A stretch of DNA of 40,562 nucleotides from Gracilaria vermiculophylla (GCA_019155205.2 JAHNZQ020000092.1:1601784-1642345); one strand, 5' to 3'; counted from the first letter of the stretch, positions 1 to 11,232 are shown. Translations and numbers: made by a program. Notes: a model not told the origin generated them from the letters alone.

Positions 1-85
1 AAGCCAATGGAGTAACCCAGACGCACACATGAGTAACTAGCAAGTAGAAATGCGTATTTGGCTCGTTTGTAGGGTCTCTAAACAC

Positions 86-94
86 TATAAAAGG
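86..94 (+). promoter_or_regulatory. TATA box, possibly of an LTR remnant
   Basis: The text TATAAAAGG is a textbook TATA box. A transcription start would be expected about 30 bases downstream, near 115-125, in the pyrimidine/CA-rich stretch that follows. No convincing reading frame follows it. The surroundings resemble the U3-R part of an LTR, but I found no partner copy or primer binding site in the window, so it may equally be an isolated promoter fragment. Confidence 0.35.
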
Positions 95-180
95 AGGGTC
101 TGAGCTACGGACTTCGGTCTGAACTCATCTCAACAATCGACCAGCATCTAAGCACCACCTCCCATCATCATAAACAACCA

Positions 181-230
181 GTGAGGCGCTCGCCGCTGGA
201 TAAAGGGCTTCTAGTGAGGCGTTTGCCGCT
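181..230 (+). repeat. Short direct repeat, two copies 33 bp apart
   Basis: GTGAGGCGCTCGCCGCT at 181-197 recurs as GTGAGGCGTTTGCCGCT at 214-230, with two mismatches in 17 bases. It lies just downstream of the TATA box at 86-94, in what would be the transcribed leader. Function unknown. Confidence 0.6.
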
Positions 231-1409
231 AGTTGCTCGATAGGGTGGGGAATACCGTCGCCAAGACCGGTTGAAGCGCCTCAGGCGTGGACGGGAGACG
301 GATAGTTTGTATCAAAGGTGTTTCTGTCGTCCGTGAGCCCCACCGGAGCTTTGCTCGGATAACGGTATCGGTCGAAAGACCTGGTGATTTCCGGACGGAA
401 ATACTTGACGGGAAGCTATCCGCAGGCGACGTGCCGTGCAACCTTTCCTGCAAAGAGCCAGCTTGGGTATAGAGCGAAAGCATATCCTGCTGTTAGTAGC
501 TCTCCTCGGGAAGCCCTGTAAGGATTGTATGCGCCTGCTTCTGGTTAGTGCAGAGGTAGGTAGGCTGCAGAATCCACTTCAAATCCGGAGTGTCTGACCG
601 GAAGCCGAGGGTCTGACCCTTAGTGATCCTTGATAAAATTCTTGGATTGCGCGCCGTTTCAAGAAGAAGTTTAGAATTTTTATAGAGGGATTGAGCCCCT
701 TGCTCTCCCTAGTGATATTTTCTTTCATCGAGTGGGTTTCGTTCCTTTGATCCCACTGTTTTCAACTTGTTTTGGGGCTTTTAGCTACGAAGAGCACCCT
801 TTTGGCTTTCATTATTACACGTGTTTAGCCCCCTGCGTCACCGTCTCGTGATGGCGCCCACAGCTGCACAGCAAGAATGTCACCACTGGTCGAAAGCAAT
901 ATCTCTGTGACTTCTACGCCATCTAGAAAGGCCTTTTGGCCTCAATTTCGTTTTTTCTGGAATTCTGGTTTGCCTTCGTGTAAAGTACGGCTTATGCCCA
1001 CGAAACAATGCGCTACGCATGAGTAAAATGGCCAGGGCCTGACTACGGATGGCGTGCACAGTGCACAATAGCACTAAGGACAGAATGGCAGAGTATCTTA
1101 TTTGTTTAATTATTTTAGTTTATGCTACTGTGCTCTCCTATTCAGTGTAGTATTTTGAGGTATATAATAAATACCCGTCCATTTGGGCCCCCGCCTGTGC
1201 ATTAAACCAAACACCTGCCCTTCTGGGAGTTCTTAGTTCCGCACGTGTAGGACGCCTGTTGCCGACAGCTTACGCGGGACTTAGTCATGTAACTTCTCTT
1301 CTGCGTATTCCACAGTACGAGCCCATATGCGGTATTACCCTGAAAAACGGGAGTTCTCTTCATATTGGTTTCGGGATAGTACTCGTAGACTTGTCTTGGG
1401 CGTCAAATT
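231..1409. other. No gene recognised
   Basis: Frames on both strands are short (longest about 80 codons) and show no domain I recognise. The stretch is mixed-composition spacer up to the left LTR of element 1. The five bases before the LTR (1405-1409, AAATT) are the likely left target-site copy. Confidence 0.5.
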
Positions 1410-1957
1410 TGTAGTACACTGGATCCTAAGGTGATACTTTGGAGTGGCTTTATGGCGTGATATTCCTAAGGAGGCTTCTTATTTTATTAACTGAGCCAAG
1501 TGGTGCATACCTCCGCACGCGTGCGCTACAGTATGATTGAAGGATGGTAGAACTTAGATTTATTTTAGTTGAATTGTGCGGGTAATTATAACAGTAGTGA
1601 GACCTGCCGAGGCGGGCTCCCGGCTTGATACCTAATCTGCCTTTCGAGTTCCACCTCTGGGTAAACCAAGCACCCTTGACTCTACGTCTATTTTCCGGTT
1701 GGAGACTCTCGTCGAACATCCTAAGGTTTCTGTGCCACCATTCCCCAAGTCGCTTCATAGAAGCGCCTGTAGGAGCATTGCCCGCCCAGTGAACCTCCCC
1801 CTCCGCTTGATGTTTGCAGATCCCCTTTTAGAATTCCCCCAGCTTGTGACAGAGATTTCCGGAGACCACTTTAAGGAACTCGCGCCTCTGCAGTCAACAA
1901 GAACTGCTAACGGACGTTGTGCACCACCACCTCGAAAGGAGAACTGACGGTATCACA
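1410..1957 (+). repeat. 5' LTR of element 1
   Basis: 548-bp direct repeat matching 11276-11828. Starts TG and ends CA as expected for an LTR. It carries transcription signals for the element. Its 3' half contains an open frame, 1699-1947, that stops ten bases before the LTR end and is also open in the other LTR. The exact right edge (1957) was set by where similarity to the 3' copy ends. Confidence 0.88.
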
Positions 1958-1959
1958 AC

Positions 1960-1975
1960 TGGTCTCCCGACTGAG
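1960..1975 (+). other. Primer binding site (candidate) of element 1
   Basis: TGGTCTCCCGACTGAG begins two bases after the 5' LTR, the usual position for a tRNA primer site, and starts with TGG, complement of tRNA CCA. Its reverse complement contains CTCAGTCGGGAGA, which reads like the conserved D-arm of many tRNAs, so an internal tRNA fragment could be the primer. A normal acceptor-end primer would need a tRNA whose 5' strand is CTCCCGA. Confidence 0.5.
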
Positions 1976-2112
1976 AAAGTCAGTTTCCTTAAGGACTCGC
2001 AAAAGTCACGACAGAATACCGTTTCTAGTTTGCAACGATCGGAACCCAACAGTGTAATCCTTCCTTAATAGGATTCGGAAGCGGAAAGATATCACCCCCG
2101 ACCTACTTTTAT

Positions 2113-4440
2113 ATGGACCCCTTAGCAGACCTGATGGAAACCACCCTACAGGACCCTAAAGAAAGCAACTTCGTTGGTGGGCACAGAACTCGCAGCGCTC
2201 CCCAGGAGATGACCGTCAGACTGGAGGACTCCGAAAGTCTCCTCACGAGTCCTAGCTCTTCTGTTAAGGATTTCAGGAATCGCCTTCAGAGAGTGAACGA
2301 CCGGCGGCAAGCGGCATACCCCACGACAATTCTGGAGGACGCCGACGTGAAGGTTGGAGAATCGCACACGCCATCGCATTCACCACCTCAGGAGCTGCGG
2401 TGACGCGAACAACCGAGGGTTAACTCCCTCCTGCAGTCGCTGGCCCCGCGCCTTACGGATTGGCTCACACAGGAGCTGGTCGAAAGAAGACACGCAGGTG
2501 TGGAGGCACATTTTGGAGCGCGCCGTCACGTCTTCATGGAGGAAATTGCAACGGAGAGCGCTTACCGTGCTGTGAAGGCTTTGATGGATTCCGATCCTTT
2601 CTTGGAGGTGAACTCAGATGTTTTCCGTGCGGGGGTTCGTTCCCAAACCGTGTAGCTGCTCTTCGCAACTGCGTTTCAAAGTCATTCTTCCGTACAGGAT
2701 AGGTTCCCTCTATCACCACTTAAGGTGACCCCGGTCAGAGAAAGACGGGTTATTGCCACCCTTTACGCCAGAAGAGGAAAGAATACTGCGGTAGGGAGAC
2801 GAAAACACCTCAGGAATATTGCTATGCACCGTCTGGACCTATCGTTCCGCGGAGGATGACAGGACACCGGTCGTGAAGTACTTAAACCAAGGAGAGAAGA
2901 ACAGGGTCCTTCTACGGTGAATCGCAAAAACGAAGGTATCGTCAGTGGCCCAGACCACCTAAAGAAGAAACGCCGAAAGAAACGGAGGGAGAAATTAGAA
3001 AGCACGAAACCGATTCGGAGAGAAGCTCAGACCCCGAATCTTTAAATATCTCGAGCTCGGAGGACAGTATACCTCCCAAGGAGAAAAGCAGAAGGGTCAG
3101 GAAGGCCGTCCCGCGTAATGACCTCTTCGCCAAAGTGGTGGATTATGACACCTGCAGGTAACATGACTGCTCGACTCTTTACGACGCGTCGGTCGTTAAA
3201 CTACTCCGAAGATCCAGCGCCAAATGGATATCCAGAAGAAGGAGCACTCCTTCTTAGGTGAAGACCCCATCTCGGTGTTGAAGTTTCTCACACGCTTCCG
3301 TTCAGCGTTTAATGCCAATGGTGTCCATGAAGGTGCCGTCGTATGGTGCCTTTAGTTCTACCTTACAGGCCAAGCGCACTCGCTGGTGCAGCCGCGCCTC
3401 AGGGGTGAGAGCACCGGTGTGGGTAACTCTGGAACGGAAATCTTGCCGACGAATCCGGAGGTGGTTAATTTCCTCCTCAAACGGAACGCTACAGACGAGG
3501 TGATAGCCGATGCTGGCGCTCAAGCTACCTCCTACAGGCAGAACTCTCGAATGGCCGAGACGGAGTTCTCGCAAAAGCTGTGGACGAAGGCCCTACAATG
3601 TTGGAACGGGTACTTCGAACGGCGGATGAAGTCGGTTTTATTCGAAGAACATTTTCCCTTGGTCTGCGCCGTGGTGCCTAATCACTTGAAAACGCACCCA
3701 AAGACCACCTATACGGAGCCAGCACGCTTCCCGGAATCCAATGGGGATACCTATCGTGCCGCTCATCGCAGCAGCGGTTCACTTTCGGACAAACAAGCGG
3801 CCTCAAGGAGCCGTCGGGTGTCCTGCCTGACGTTGGACTCCACCACCTAAAGGGAGGGCGACCAGCTCACGTTTGTGGGAGAGCACGAGGCCCTTACCCT
3901 CACGTACGCCTCATCTCAGAGAACACGTCTAAGACGAGGACACTCGTCTCCTACTTTGTACGCCTCAGCAGGATCTCACAGGAGTTTTGGCTTCGCGGAC
4001 CCATGAGGCTACCCACCCACTTCCAGGATTTGCGTGTCTCGAGAGCCCGCACACACTGTACTACGCCAACCGTGGAAATGAGGGCCGCCATTCTGCAAGA
4101 ACGAAAACGGGAGAAGAACTTCCACGACCTTAAGACAAACCAATGGAGAGCAGAATTTATCTAGCCGCGTATCACGGCATCCGCTCCCTTCAAGAAGACT
4201 ACGATTACCGCGCTTCACTGGGAGTGCAGCCTGTTTCACTGGCATTTGCGCTTTCAGCGCAGAGGCTGGTATCCGAAGTGGTTGCACCTCAGGAGAACAC
4301 CGCGCATTCCAATGCGCAACCACAGCAGCCGACCCCTACTTGATCTCAGCCCCTCTCCAACCAGGAAAACACTCAGGGTCACGCGTAGAGCCTCCACATG
4401 GCACTTAACCGTCAAGCCACAGCTCCAAGGAGGTCGCGCC
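2113..4440 (+). pseudogene. gag: gag of element 1 (capsid and nucleocapsid), broken
   Basis: Structural protein that packages the element RNA in virus-like particles. The first block runs in one frame from the ATG at 2113 to a stop at 2655, with one internal TGA at 2401. The capsid part lies in another frame (about 3240-3850) and shows a Retrotrans_gag-like pattern: VLKFLTRFRSAFNANG, then a long helical block ending ERRMKSVLFEEHF. Further on in that same frame, at 4274-4315, is a zinc knuckle with the second Cys, His and third Cys in CX4HX4C spacing; the first Cys has become Arg. At least one frameshift and several stops make it non-functional. The start is chosen because it is the first long in-frame ATG after the primer site. 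Confidence 0.7.
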
Positions 4441-4561
4441 TAGAAAATGGGGAGAAGCCGTCTGCACAGTCGACGTAGAATCGGCGGGCCCCCTAATCCC
4501 TTTGGACCCATTCAAAGTCTTTGAGAAATGTATTTGAACGCTGCACCGTAGGGATTACAAA

Positions 4562-5005
4562 TTGTTGGCCTCTATCGTATGTTCCCCGCTCGGCATTATC
4601 GTGGGGCGCGATATCCTCGACCCCGAAGCTGGCCCCAATCTGGTGCACGCTGACGTGCTCCCGCGGTTTGCCCTCGGCTTCTTGAGGACTGACAAGCTGC
4701 CTACCGTACTAGATACGTCGCGTCGAGCATTGAAAATCCTCGGAGCATTATCTTTTTATATCCGGCTGAGCTCTCTACAGGAGAAATTGTGGTTCCTCGT
4801 GGGGACAAATGTGGCTGCACAATGCATGTTGGGTGCTTCCTTTGTGGATGGGTCTGTACGTGCAATATACCCACGCTTGCAGAATATGACGTTTCATGGC
4901 GCCGCATCTGTTGGTATCGTGTACGCGTCTCCGGAACCGGACACTAAAGCGCATCACATAGGTAGTCTTCCAAAAAAACGCATTCGAATAAGCTCCGGGT
5001 GGTGA
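4562..5005 (+). pseudogene. Retropepsin-like protease segment of element 1 pol
   Basis: An uninterrupted 147-codon block in the frame used by the capsid and zinc knuckle. It contains VLDTSRRALKILG, which I read as the aspartic protease active-site motif LDTGA with Gly changed to Ser. About 70 residues later LGASFVDGSVRAIYP resembles the conserved second half of retroviral-type proteases (LLGxxFI). The enzyme would cut the Gag-Pol polyprotein. Its position between the zinc knuckle and RT is as expected. The Gly-to-Ser change in the active-site motif should damage activity. Identification is by motif and position only. Confidence 0.55.
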
Positions 5006-5309
5006 AGAGCATCGAAATATCAGCGATGAGGCAAGCAGAAGTTTGGGTGTAGACCTCTGCGTCCGGCCTTGCATTCCTACAGAATAGTCCACACCTGAAT
5101 ACGAAGCAGCACTCCATGATGGCCAACGACGTTATGAAAATAGTGCCGAACATTCTCTTCAGGGTCGTGACTGCCAATTTGAAGTAGTCGCCGTTACGGC
5201 TTCAGAATGAAACTGTCGTCGGATGGCCATTACAGCCCGGTGCAGGACTGGATCATTTCCTCGCGTGGAAGACCTTGCGGAACGCAATCCAATCGCAACG
5301 ATGGAGGGT

Positions 5310-6780
5310 TAAGCGACAGCAAGAGCTTTAGAGGAAGAGAATCCTGCCACTTGGCCCGAGAAGCTCCAAGTGGGCGAAGATTTTGAAAAAAATCGCCATA
5401 GGATATTGGAAATGCTATAATTCTTTGAAGACAAGTGCTCTGGTCGCCTAAATAAGCATAGCCTGGCCATGCACCGGATCCAGCTCACATTTAATGCAAA
5501 ACCGGTGCACCAACTCACGAGGTGAGCCCGACCCCATGCGCGCAATTTCGGACGCGATGAGGTCCACTGGATGTTGGGCAAGGGCTTTATCGAGCCCCCA
5601 AATTCTGAACGGACCTCCGCGCTGGTGTTTTTGAAGAAGGAAGATGGCTCCTTGAGGCCCTACATTGACTATAGACACGTCAACGAGGGGACGGTATGCG
5701 ACCCGTACCCGATACCCTGCATGGATGAATGTATTGCCTCCTTAGTTGATGCGTGCGTTTGCTTCACGCTGGATGCCAACAGCGGCTACTAGAAATTGGG
5801 ATGGATGATTCTGATAAGGATAAAATAACGTTCACTTCGCACTGGGGAATTTTCAGATTCCTAAGGATCCCATTATTGAAGAATGCACCGGCTACGTTCT
5901 TACGAACGGTGGATATAATCCTGCCAAAGGTGAAATGGCAGTGCGCCTTGGTGTATATTAATAATGTCCTCATTTACTCTAGCAGCTTGGAGGAACACTT
6001 CATGCATGTGAAGCACGTACTCCAACACCTGAAGGATTCTGGACTCACCTTGAAGCTGTAGAAATGTATTTTTTCAAGTCTTTGGGGGATACTCTGAGGT
6101 AGATGGTGTTACCGGGCCGTCTGCGGGTTTCCACAGAATCTCAGGACGCCATTAAGGAAGCTCACCCTCCCACAAACCAGACGGAGCTCGGCTCCTCGCT
6201 GGGGTTGTGTAATGTCTTCCGGAGGTTTATTCCGAATTTCTCCCGTATTCCGGCTCCGTTATATTGCCCCTTGGAATCATACAAGCCGACGCAGTCGGCT
6301 ATTCTAACAGACAAAGAGTTTGAAGCCTTTACCACCCTGAAGAGGAGACTGATTGAACCACCGATCTTGGTACTCCCATAGCGGCACGGGCGAATGGTGC
6401 TTAAAACAGACGCCTGTAAATACCAGGTCGGATGTGCTCTCCTACAGGAACAACCTGAAGGTGGACTTCAACCTATAGGATACTGGAGTCGCAGCCTTTC
6501 ATCTGCGGAATGGAACTATTCCACCTCGGAGCGAGAAGTTTCCACCATCTTCTAGGCTGTGTTGTTTCTACACCCATACCTGTAACGCGTGCGTTTCTCC
6601 TTGAGAACTAGCCAAGCACCGTTGAAGTGTATACTGTCTTTGAAAGATGCTTCCAGCCACCTAGAAAGGTGGAGGCTACGCCTCCCGGAGTTCGAGTTTG
6701 ACATTGTACACTGTCCTAACATATAAAACCAGGAAGGGGACGTGCTCTCGCGAATCTACACCGAAGGCCAATATAAAACA
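5310..6780 (+). pseudogene. Reverse transcriptase and RNase H of element 1, catalytic site lost
   Basis: RT begins around the LGKGFIEPPNSERTSALVF block (5574 on), with FLKKEDGSLRPYIDYRHVN, then FTLDANSGY, whose first catalytic Asp (5772-5774) is kept. After a stop at 5790 and a frame change, the core continues with the YxDD motif at 5954-5965 reading YINN: both aspartates are now Asn, so polymerisation is impossible. The connection domain (GLCNVFRRFIPNFSRI, about 6205) and RNase H follow; RNase H keeps KTDACKYQVGCALLQE near 6400 and SEREVSTIF near 6530. Further stops occur at 6061, 6381, 6556 and beyond. The order and motifs are those of Ty3/Gypsy pol. Confidence 0.85.
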
Positions 6781-6977
6781 CCTTTGGAAGACAAACGTCC
6801 TTGTATGGTCATCCAGGATGCCCAGTGAAAAGAAGAATCCGATGTAGAATGCTTGGATTGCAGTGAAGCTGGAGGAAAGTACAGTGGGCTCCTTTATGTG
6901 AAGGCCCGTTTTAAGGAAAAGAAAGAAGTTCTCCCCATCACCGTAGCGGAGTTCCTAAACAAGCAAAGTACAGAGGC

Positions 6978-8060
6978 GTGTTGCAAGGAGTGACTCGCCA
7001 TTGTGGGGAGTCTAACATCGTCATTCGATGTCGACCGGATGAAGTACTTGTACGCCGCGCTCCCCTGGATGGAGCTCTCCAAAAAGAGGTCCCGACAAGA
7101 CTGCGGGCGGGGGTGCTGTATTTCTTGCACTATCTTCGCCTCGCCCGGAATCCCGGTGGATGGTGTATGTATTTCAACATGTGGAGGGAGTTATATTGGT
7201 CTAACATGGCTAATAGCGCCTTTGAAACGGTGGAGGATTGCTATTCGTGCGCCACCGCTAGGGGACATATCCGTAGGTACGGACGTCACTCACTCTGTTC
7301 CCACCTTCTGGACCTTTGAAATTCGTGGACTTGGACATTTTGGGCCCTCTCCCCATGACGGAGTGAGGGTACCAGTTATTCTTCGTGATCACTGATCGGT
7401 TCTCGGAGATCACGCGTGCCATTCTCCCCCGGAACACGACTGCAGCAGTAATTGCCTACATCTTTCTGGAGCACTGGGTTTACCAATAAGGGATATCATT
7501 GTAAATCCTTGCGGACGACGGGCCTTAAATCGCGACAAAGCTATTAAGCGTCATCTCCGGAATGCTGGGGGTAAAGCAGTTGTTTACGACTGTTTATCAC
7601 CCTCAGCCCAACTGAAAAGCGGAGTGGTTTAGCAAGACCATCGCCTCAAAGCTGAATCACTGCGTCGCAGACCATCAGAAGGATTGGGACGCATATGTGG
7701 GCCATCTAACATATCCATGCAACTGGCAGGTGCAAAGCTCCACCGGCACTACTCCTTTCAGTCTAATTCTCTCGCGCATCCCGCCCAGGGCCGCCATTAC
7801 GGCACGCGCCACGGTACAACAGGCGGATGGGACATAGGTACCAACAGTGGTCCAAACAAAAAGCTCCATCTTAAGGCGGTATGAAAACGCATCCTCCATC
7901 GCAAAGAAGAGAGGCAACGTCTCGCAGAGAATATATAAACAGGATTTTGACCAATTGGTGAGGGAAGGCCCTCACCTGAAGGAAGGCAACGACGTTTTTA
8001 TCAGCAAATCTGGTGAGCCATTCCATGAACAGCCGTAACTCACACGCACGTTAGCGCCAA
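6978..8060 (+). pseudogene. Integrase of element 1, broken
   Basis: Integrase joins the element DNA to the chromosome. The zinc-binding N-terminus is visible at 7113-7260 (LYFLHY, then NPGG where GHPG is usual, then ELYWSNM and the Cys pair DCYSC). The catalytic core is in another frame: FVDLDILGP around 7322-7345, LADDGP with Asp at 7514-7516, and Glu at 7622-7624 in a block resembling HPQTNGQAERF. The Asp-to-Glu distance is 35 intervening residues, matching the DD35E rule. Several stops (for example 7392, 7488, 7611) interrupt it. The C-terminal region near 7847-8038 is basic. Confidence 0.82.
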
Positions 8061-8161
8061 ACATCGCAGGGCCTTAAAAAGTTCTGGACACCTACAGAGA
8101 CACTGTTGCAATTGAGGTACACGGTCTCCGAGACGTCTTCTCTCGTGATAGGGTAACAAAA

Positions 8162-8518
8162 TTGCTGACGCCTGGGCCTTCAGGAATGCCCGCCACCCCA
8201 CCTCAGAGACCACGGGCGGCAATTTCTCATCCGACCACCTCAGGAGTTACGACACTGCTGGGTACTGGAAAACCCATCACACCTTTCGGTGAGCCATTGA
8301 TAAAAGCTCCAAACGCCGTCATAGCCCCTCAAGGTGATATCCTCTACGCGGTAGACCATTTCTTGTCGCACCACAAAATCCCCACAGGGATACTGTACCG
8401 CGTTTGCTGGTACAGGTACACCTCAAAGGACGACGCGAAAAAATCTTCGGGACACATCCTGGAGAATTTCATCAGAAGATACCACACCATTCTAGTGCGT
8501 AAATTCATCTTTGCATAG
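8162..8518 (+). pseudogene. Chromodomain-like C-terminus of element 1 integrase
   Basis: A 118-codon block that closes pol. A Pro/Thr/Ser-rich linker leads to about 60 residues beginning YAVDHFLSHHKIPTG and containing YRVCWYRYTSKDD and ENFIRRYH. This matches the chromodomain pattern of chromoviruses: an aromatic start, a WxGY-like strand, an acidic turn, and a final helix ENFI. Chromodomains read histone marks and direct insertion. It is separated from integrase by several stops and a frame change. The frame ends with TAG at 8516-8518, about 270 bases from the end of the antisense gene facing it. Confidence 0.65.
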
Positions 8519-8788
8519 GCGTTCCCGCTTCGGAAAGAGGCAGGGGGACCCCTACCGGAGTTGTTTTTCGTCTCCACTATCTATCCCCCAGCTGCAGTTC
8601 TCTTTTCCGCCTCCAGCGCGCCGTTGCCCGCTGTTTGTGTGCTCCAGTGGCATCAAGTCGCGTCGCTGAGGGCGCTGGCACGGCCTATTTGTACTGCAAC
8701 TACCTTTCACGGTGCTTCTATCCGGACTCAAGGATCTTTTATTCCGCCGTTACCGAGGACTGTCTCCCATCGTCAGGGTTTCTTCCAC

Positions 8789-11171
8789 CTACAGGTTACC
8801 GTACCGCGTCGCATACCCCGCTTCTAGGGGAGCATTTACTGTGAGCGCTTGGCTCTCGAAGAACTCTGCCAGGCTCTCTTTCATGGCCGCAATCGAGTCT
8901 CGGTCCGCCCGGAGCTTATGGAGTTCTAGGACCCAGATACCAACCTTGCGCAGAGCCTGTACAAGAGGAGCCGGAGCAGGACGGCCCGTCACCAGGCACG
9001 CTTGCCCTATCTCCCGGAATACAGTACCCAGACCCCCAGAGGATAACCCGTCCGATTGTGCACCAGAAGCGGCAACCTCCGTCAAGAGAACGAGAACCGC
9101 CGCGGAAGGATTTGCAGAAGGCGGGCCAGCTAGGACAAAGGCTTCTCGAAGGGATTCTGAAGGCAGCGCAGAGGAGGCCGACAGGGCCAAAGACGGAGTA
9201 GGCGACAAAAAAGGTGACAGCGGTACGGGAACCAGAACGCTCCTCAGGCGAGGCTAAACAACAGGCACCGGGACACTCCGTGGTCGGGGTTGCACCAACA
9301 GGGCCGAAGCAACCGGGACAGGAATAGTCTTGTGCTCTTCCATAGGAGACACAGCGGTCACTACTGCAGGAGGATCCGGCATCGAGGATGGACACTACAT
9401 TTTGACCTCAGAAGGCTTAGCCACATCCTGTGACGGAGCCGGTAACCAACAAGGCGTACGAGGCGCCAGGCTCTTCACCGTGGGATCATTGTCGGGGACA
9501 CGGAGCTTTGGCACGTGAAGAACCAGAGAAGAGACAAGACAGGGAAAAGCCGGGTAGGCTCGCCCGTCATCGTCTCGATTGCGGCTTTTCATAATAGGGT
9601 GGAATATATCTTTCCTATAGTCATACCAAAGAAAGCCCGGCGTTTCGGTTCACGCCACCTGCAGGTTGCAATCCAGCAGCGTCTCCGCCTCGGATTCGCT
9701 CCACGCGATGCCCTTGATCAGGTTCGGAATTCCAAAGAAGCGCAGGGCCCGGATAATAGACGCCGACAACGGGAGCCAACGCCCGGCGGTTGGCTAAATT
9801 CGAAAATTCGCAGCAGAGGCGATCATCGCGACATAGAGTATAGGAAGCAACGCCTTCGTCCGCTGTTTGAAAATAAGCCATTAAGGTGCTGACCGCAAAC
9901 CTCGTCGAGGCAATCAACATGACGAAACACCCTAACAAGTCATGGGGATCCATAACCTCCGAGGTGTGATACGCGAAGGTAATGAGTGTGGCGACAAAGG
10001 GGTGTGGGGATACCCAATAGTCCCTCCAGGAGTCGTCCACCTTGAGGTAATACCTGAAACTTTGCCTGGAAGGCATGTCGTGGAACTCAATGTTGTGCCA
10101 ACCGTAGAAGTGTCCAAAAGTTGTGCGCACTTGGGTATCATCCGCACGGTGCGTCCCCCATCAGTTGCGGTTTTGTCAGGAGATGCAATTGTCATGGGTA
10201 TCGAAGGGCAACACCGCAAGGGTAAAGCGCCCATCGGTGATGCTTCCGGGAAGCCCCGCTTGCTGGTCTGAAATTTCCTTGTGGAGGAGTACTAGGAGTA
10301 GAGCTTGGGTCTCCCGTTCTTCGGCACACATGAGGTAAGCAGTGTCACTGTGCCTCAAAGTGGTCGGAAACTTGTCATCGTGCGCCAAATTGTGGCATCA
10401 TTGCGCGCGAAAGTCGTCCATCAGGTTCCGCTCCTGGTCGTTCCAAGCAACCTCCGGTACGGCGCGGAATCTCATCGCCTGGATGTACGGTCCGAAATTG
10501 GTAATATAGTCCTCCACGGGGCACGGGAGACTGACGCGCTTGTCGTGGAAAGGCACAAAGACCCGCGTGGCTCGATTGTCGAAGTGCTCACCTGGGCGAA
10601 ATGGCGCACAAATAGAGGTATGATACACCTTTGGATCGGACGGAGAAATGAGCGCCTGGGCTGGAGAATTCATCCAAAAGTTGTACGCAGCTGGAAGCAG
10701 TGAGACCGAGTGTGGCTTGGCACCTGAGGAGAATGGCCTGACGCCTTTTCGGGAGCGGCCCGGAATTATACGCCCGCCAGGTAGGGAGCCTCGTCGAGAA
10801 CACATCGTGGATTGCGCTAAGAAGACGGACGACAGAACACAGGCGAGCTATGGAGCACCATAGCTAGGAGCGCGTTCATATCTAGTAGAGACTGACGGAG
10901 GCGCAGGAGAGAAAATTATGAGATGAGCAACCTCCACGGGAGATGAACGAGCGGACGCCATGGCAAGTGCTTTTCCAAAAAGAGATCCTCGAGAGAGTCG
11001 GAATTCCGGGTGCTCCCGCACCAGCAATTTGCGCCAAGAAGGAGTGATAAGGATGAGTCGAGAAGAGCGCGGGCCCGGAACCGCCTCAACGGAGATGAGT
11101 GAGCCCGCGGTTGGTACTCCACTGGAGAACAGAGAGGTATAGAGGAACGCCTGAAGAATAGGATTTATCAC
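8789..11171 (-). pseudogene. Antisense gene between pol and 3' LTR of element 1, unknown product
   Basis: On the minus strand one frame stays nearly open from 11171 down to 9621 (about 517 codons) with only four internal stops: 10848-10850, 10398-10400, 10176-10178 and 10161-10163. Chance would give about 25. A further 139-codon block continues in another frame, 9208-8789. The start chosen is at 11171, 53 bases downstream of a TATA-like box. The N-terminal third is Ser/Pro/Arg-rich. The middle has well-ordered protein-like text such as NFWMNSPAQALISPSDPKVY and FGHFYGWHNIEFHDMPS. The last block contains a charged helix (LHKLRADRDSIAAMKESLAE). I recognise no family. It is tail-to-tail with pol. 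Plant Tat-lineage Gypsy elements carry antisense ORFs at this place; whether this one is related is unknown. Confidence 0.6.
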
Positions 11172-11223
11172 GTCGCGGAAGGGCGCTCTGACATCAGCAC
11201 CGATTGCAGCCGCCTTTGGACCG

Positions 11224-11232
11224 ATTTATAGA
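11224..11232 (-). promoter_or_regulatory. TATA-like box for the antisense gene
   Basis: On the minus strand this reads TCTATAAAT. It lies 53 bases upstream of the first possible start of the antisense frame (11171) and inside the element, outside the LTR. That spacing suits a start of transcription around 11195-11200 with a short leader. Inferred from sequence only. Confidence 0.4.

Noticed and set aside
9942..10703. Plus-strand open frames of 109 and 132 codons
   Set aside because: They overlap the long minus-strand frame, are shorter, lie in different frames from each other, and are not flanked by further open sequence.
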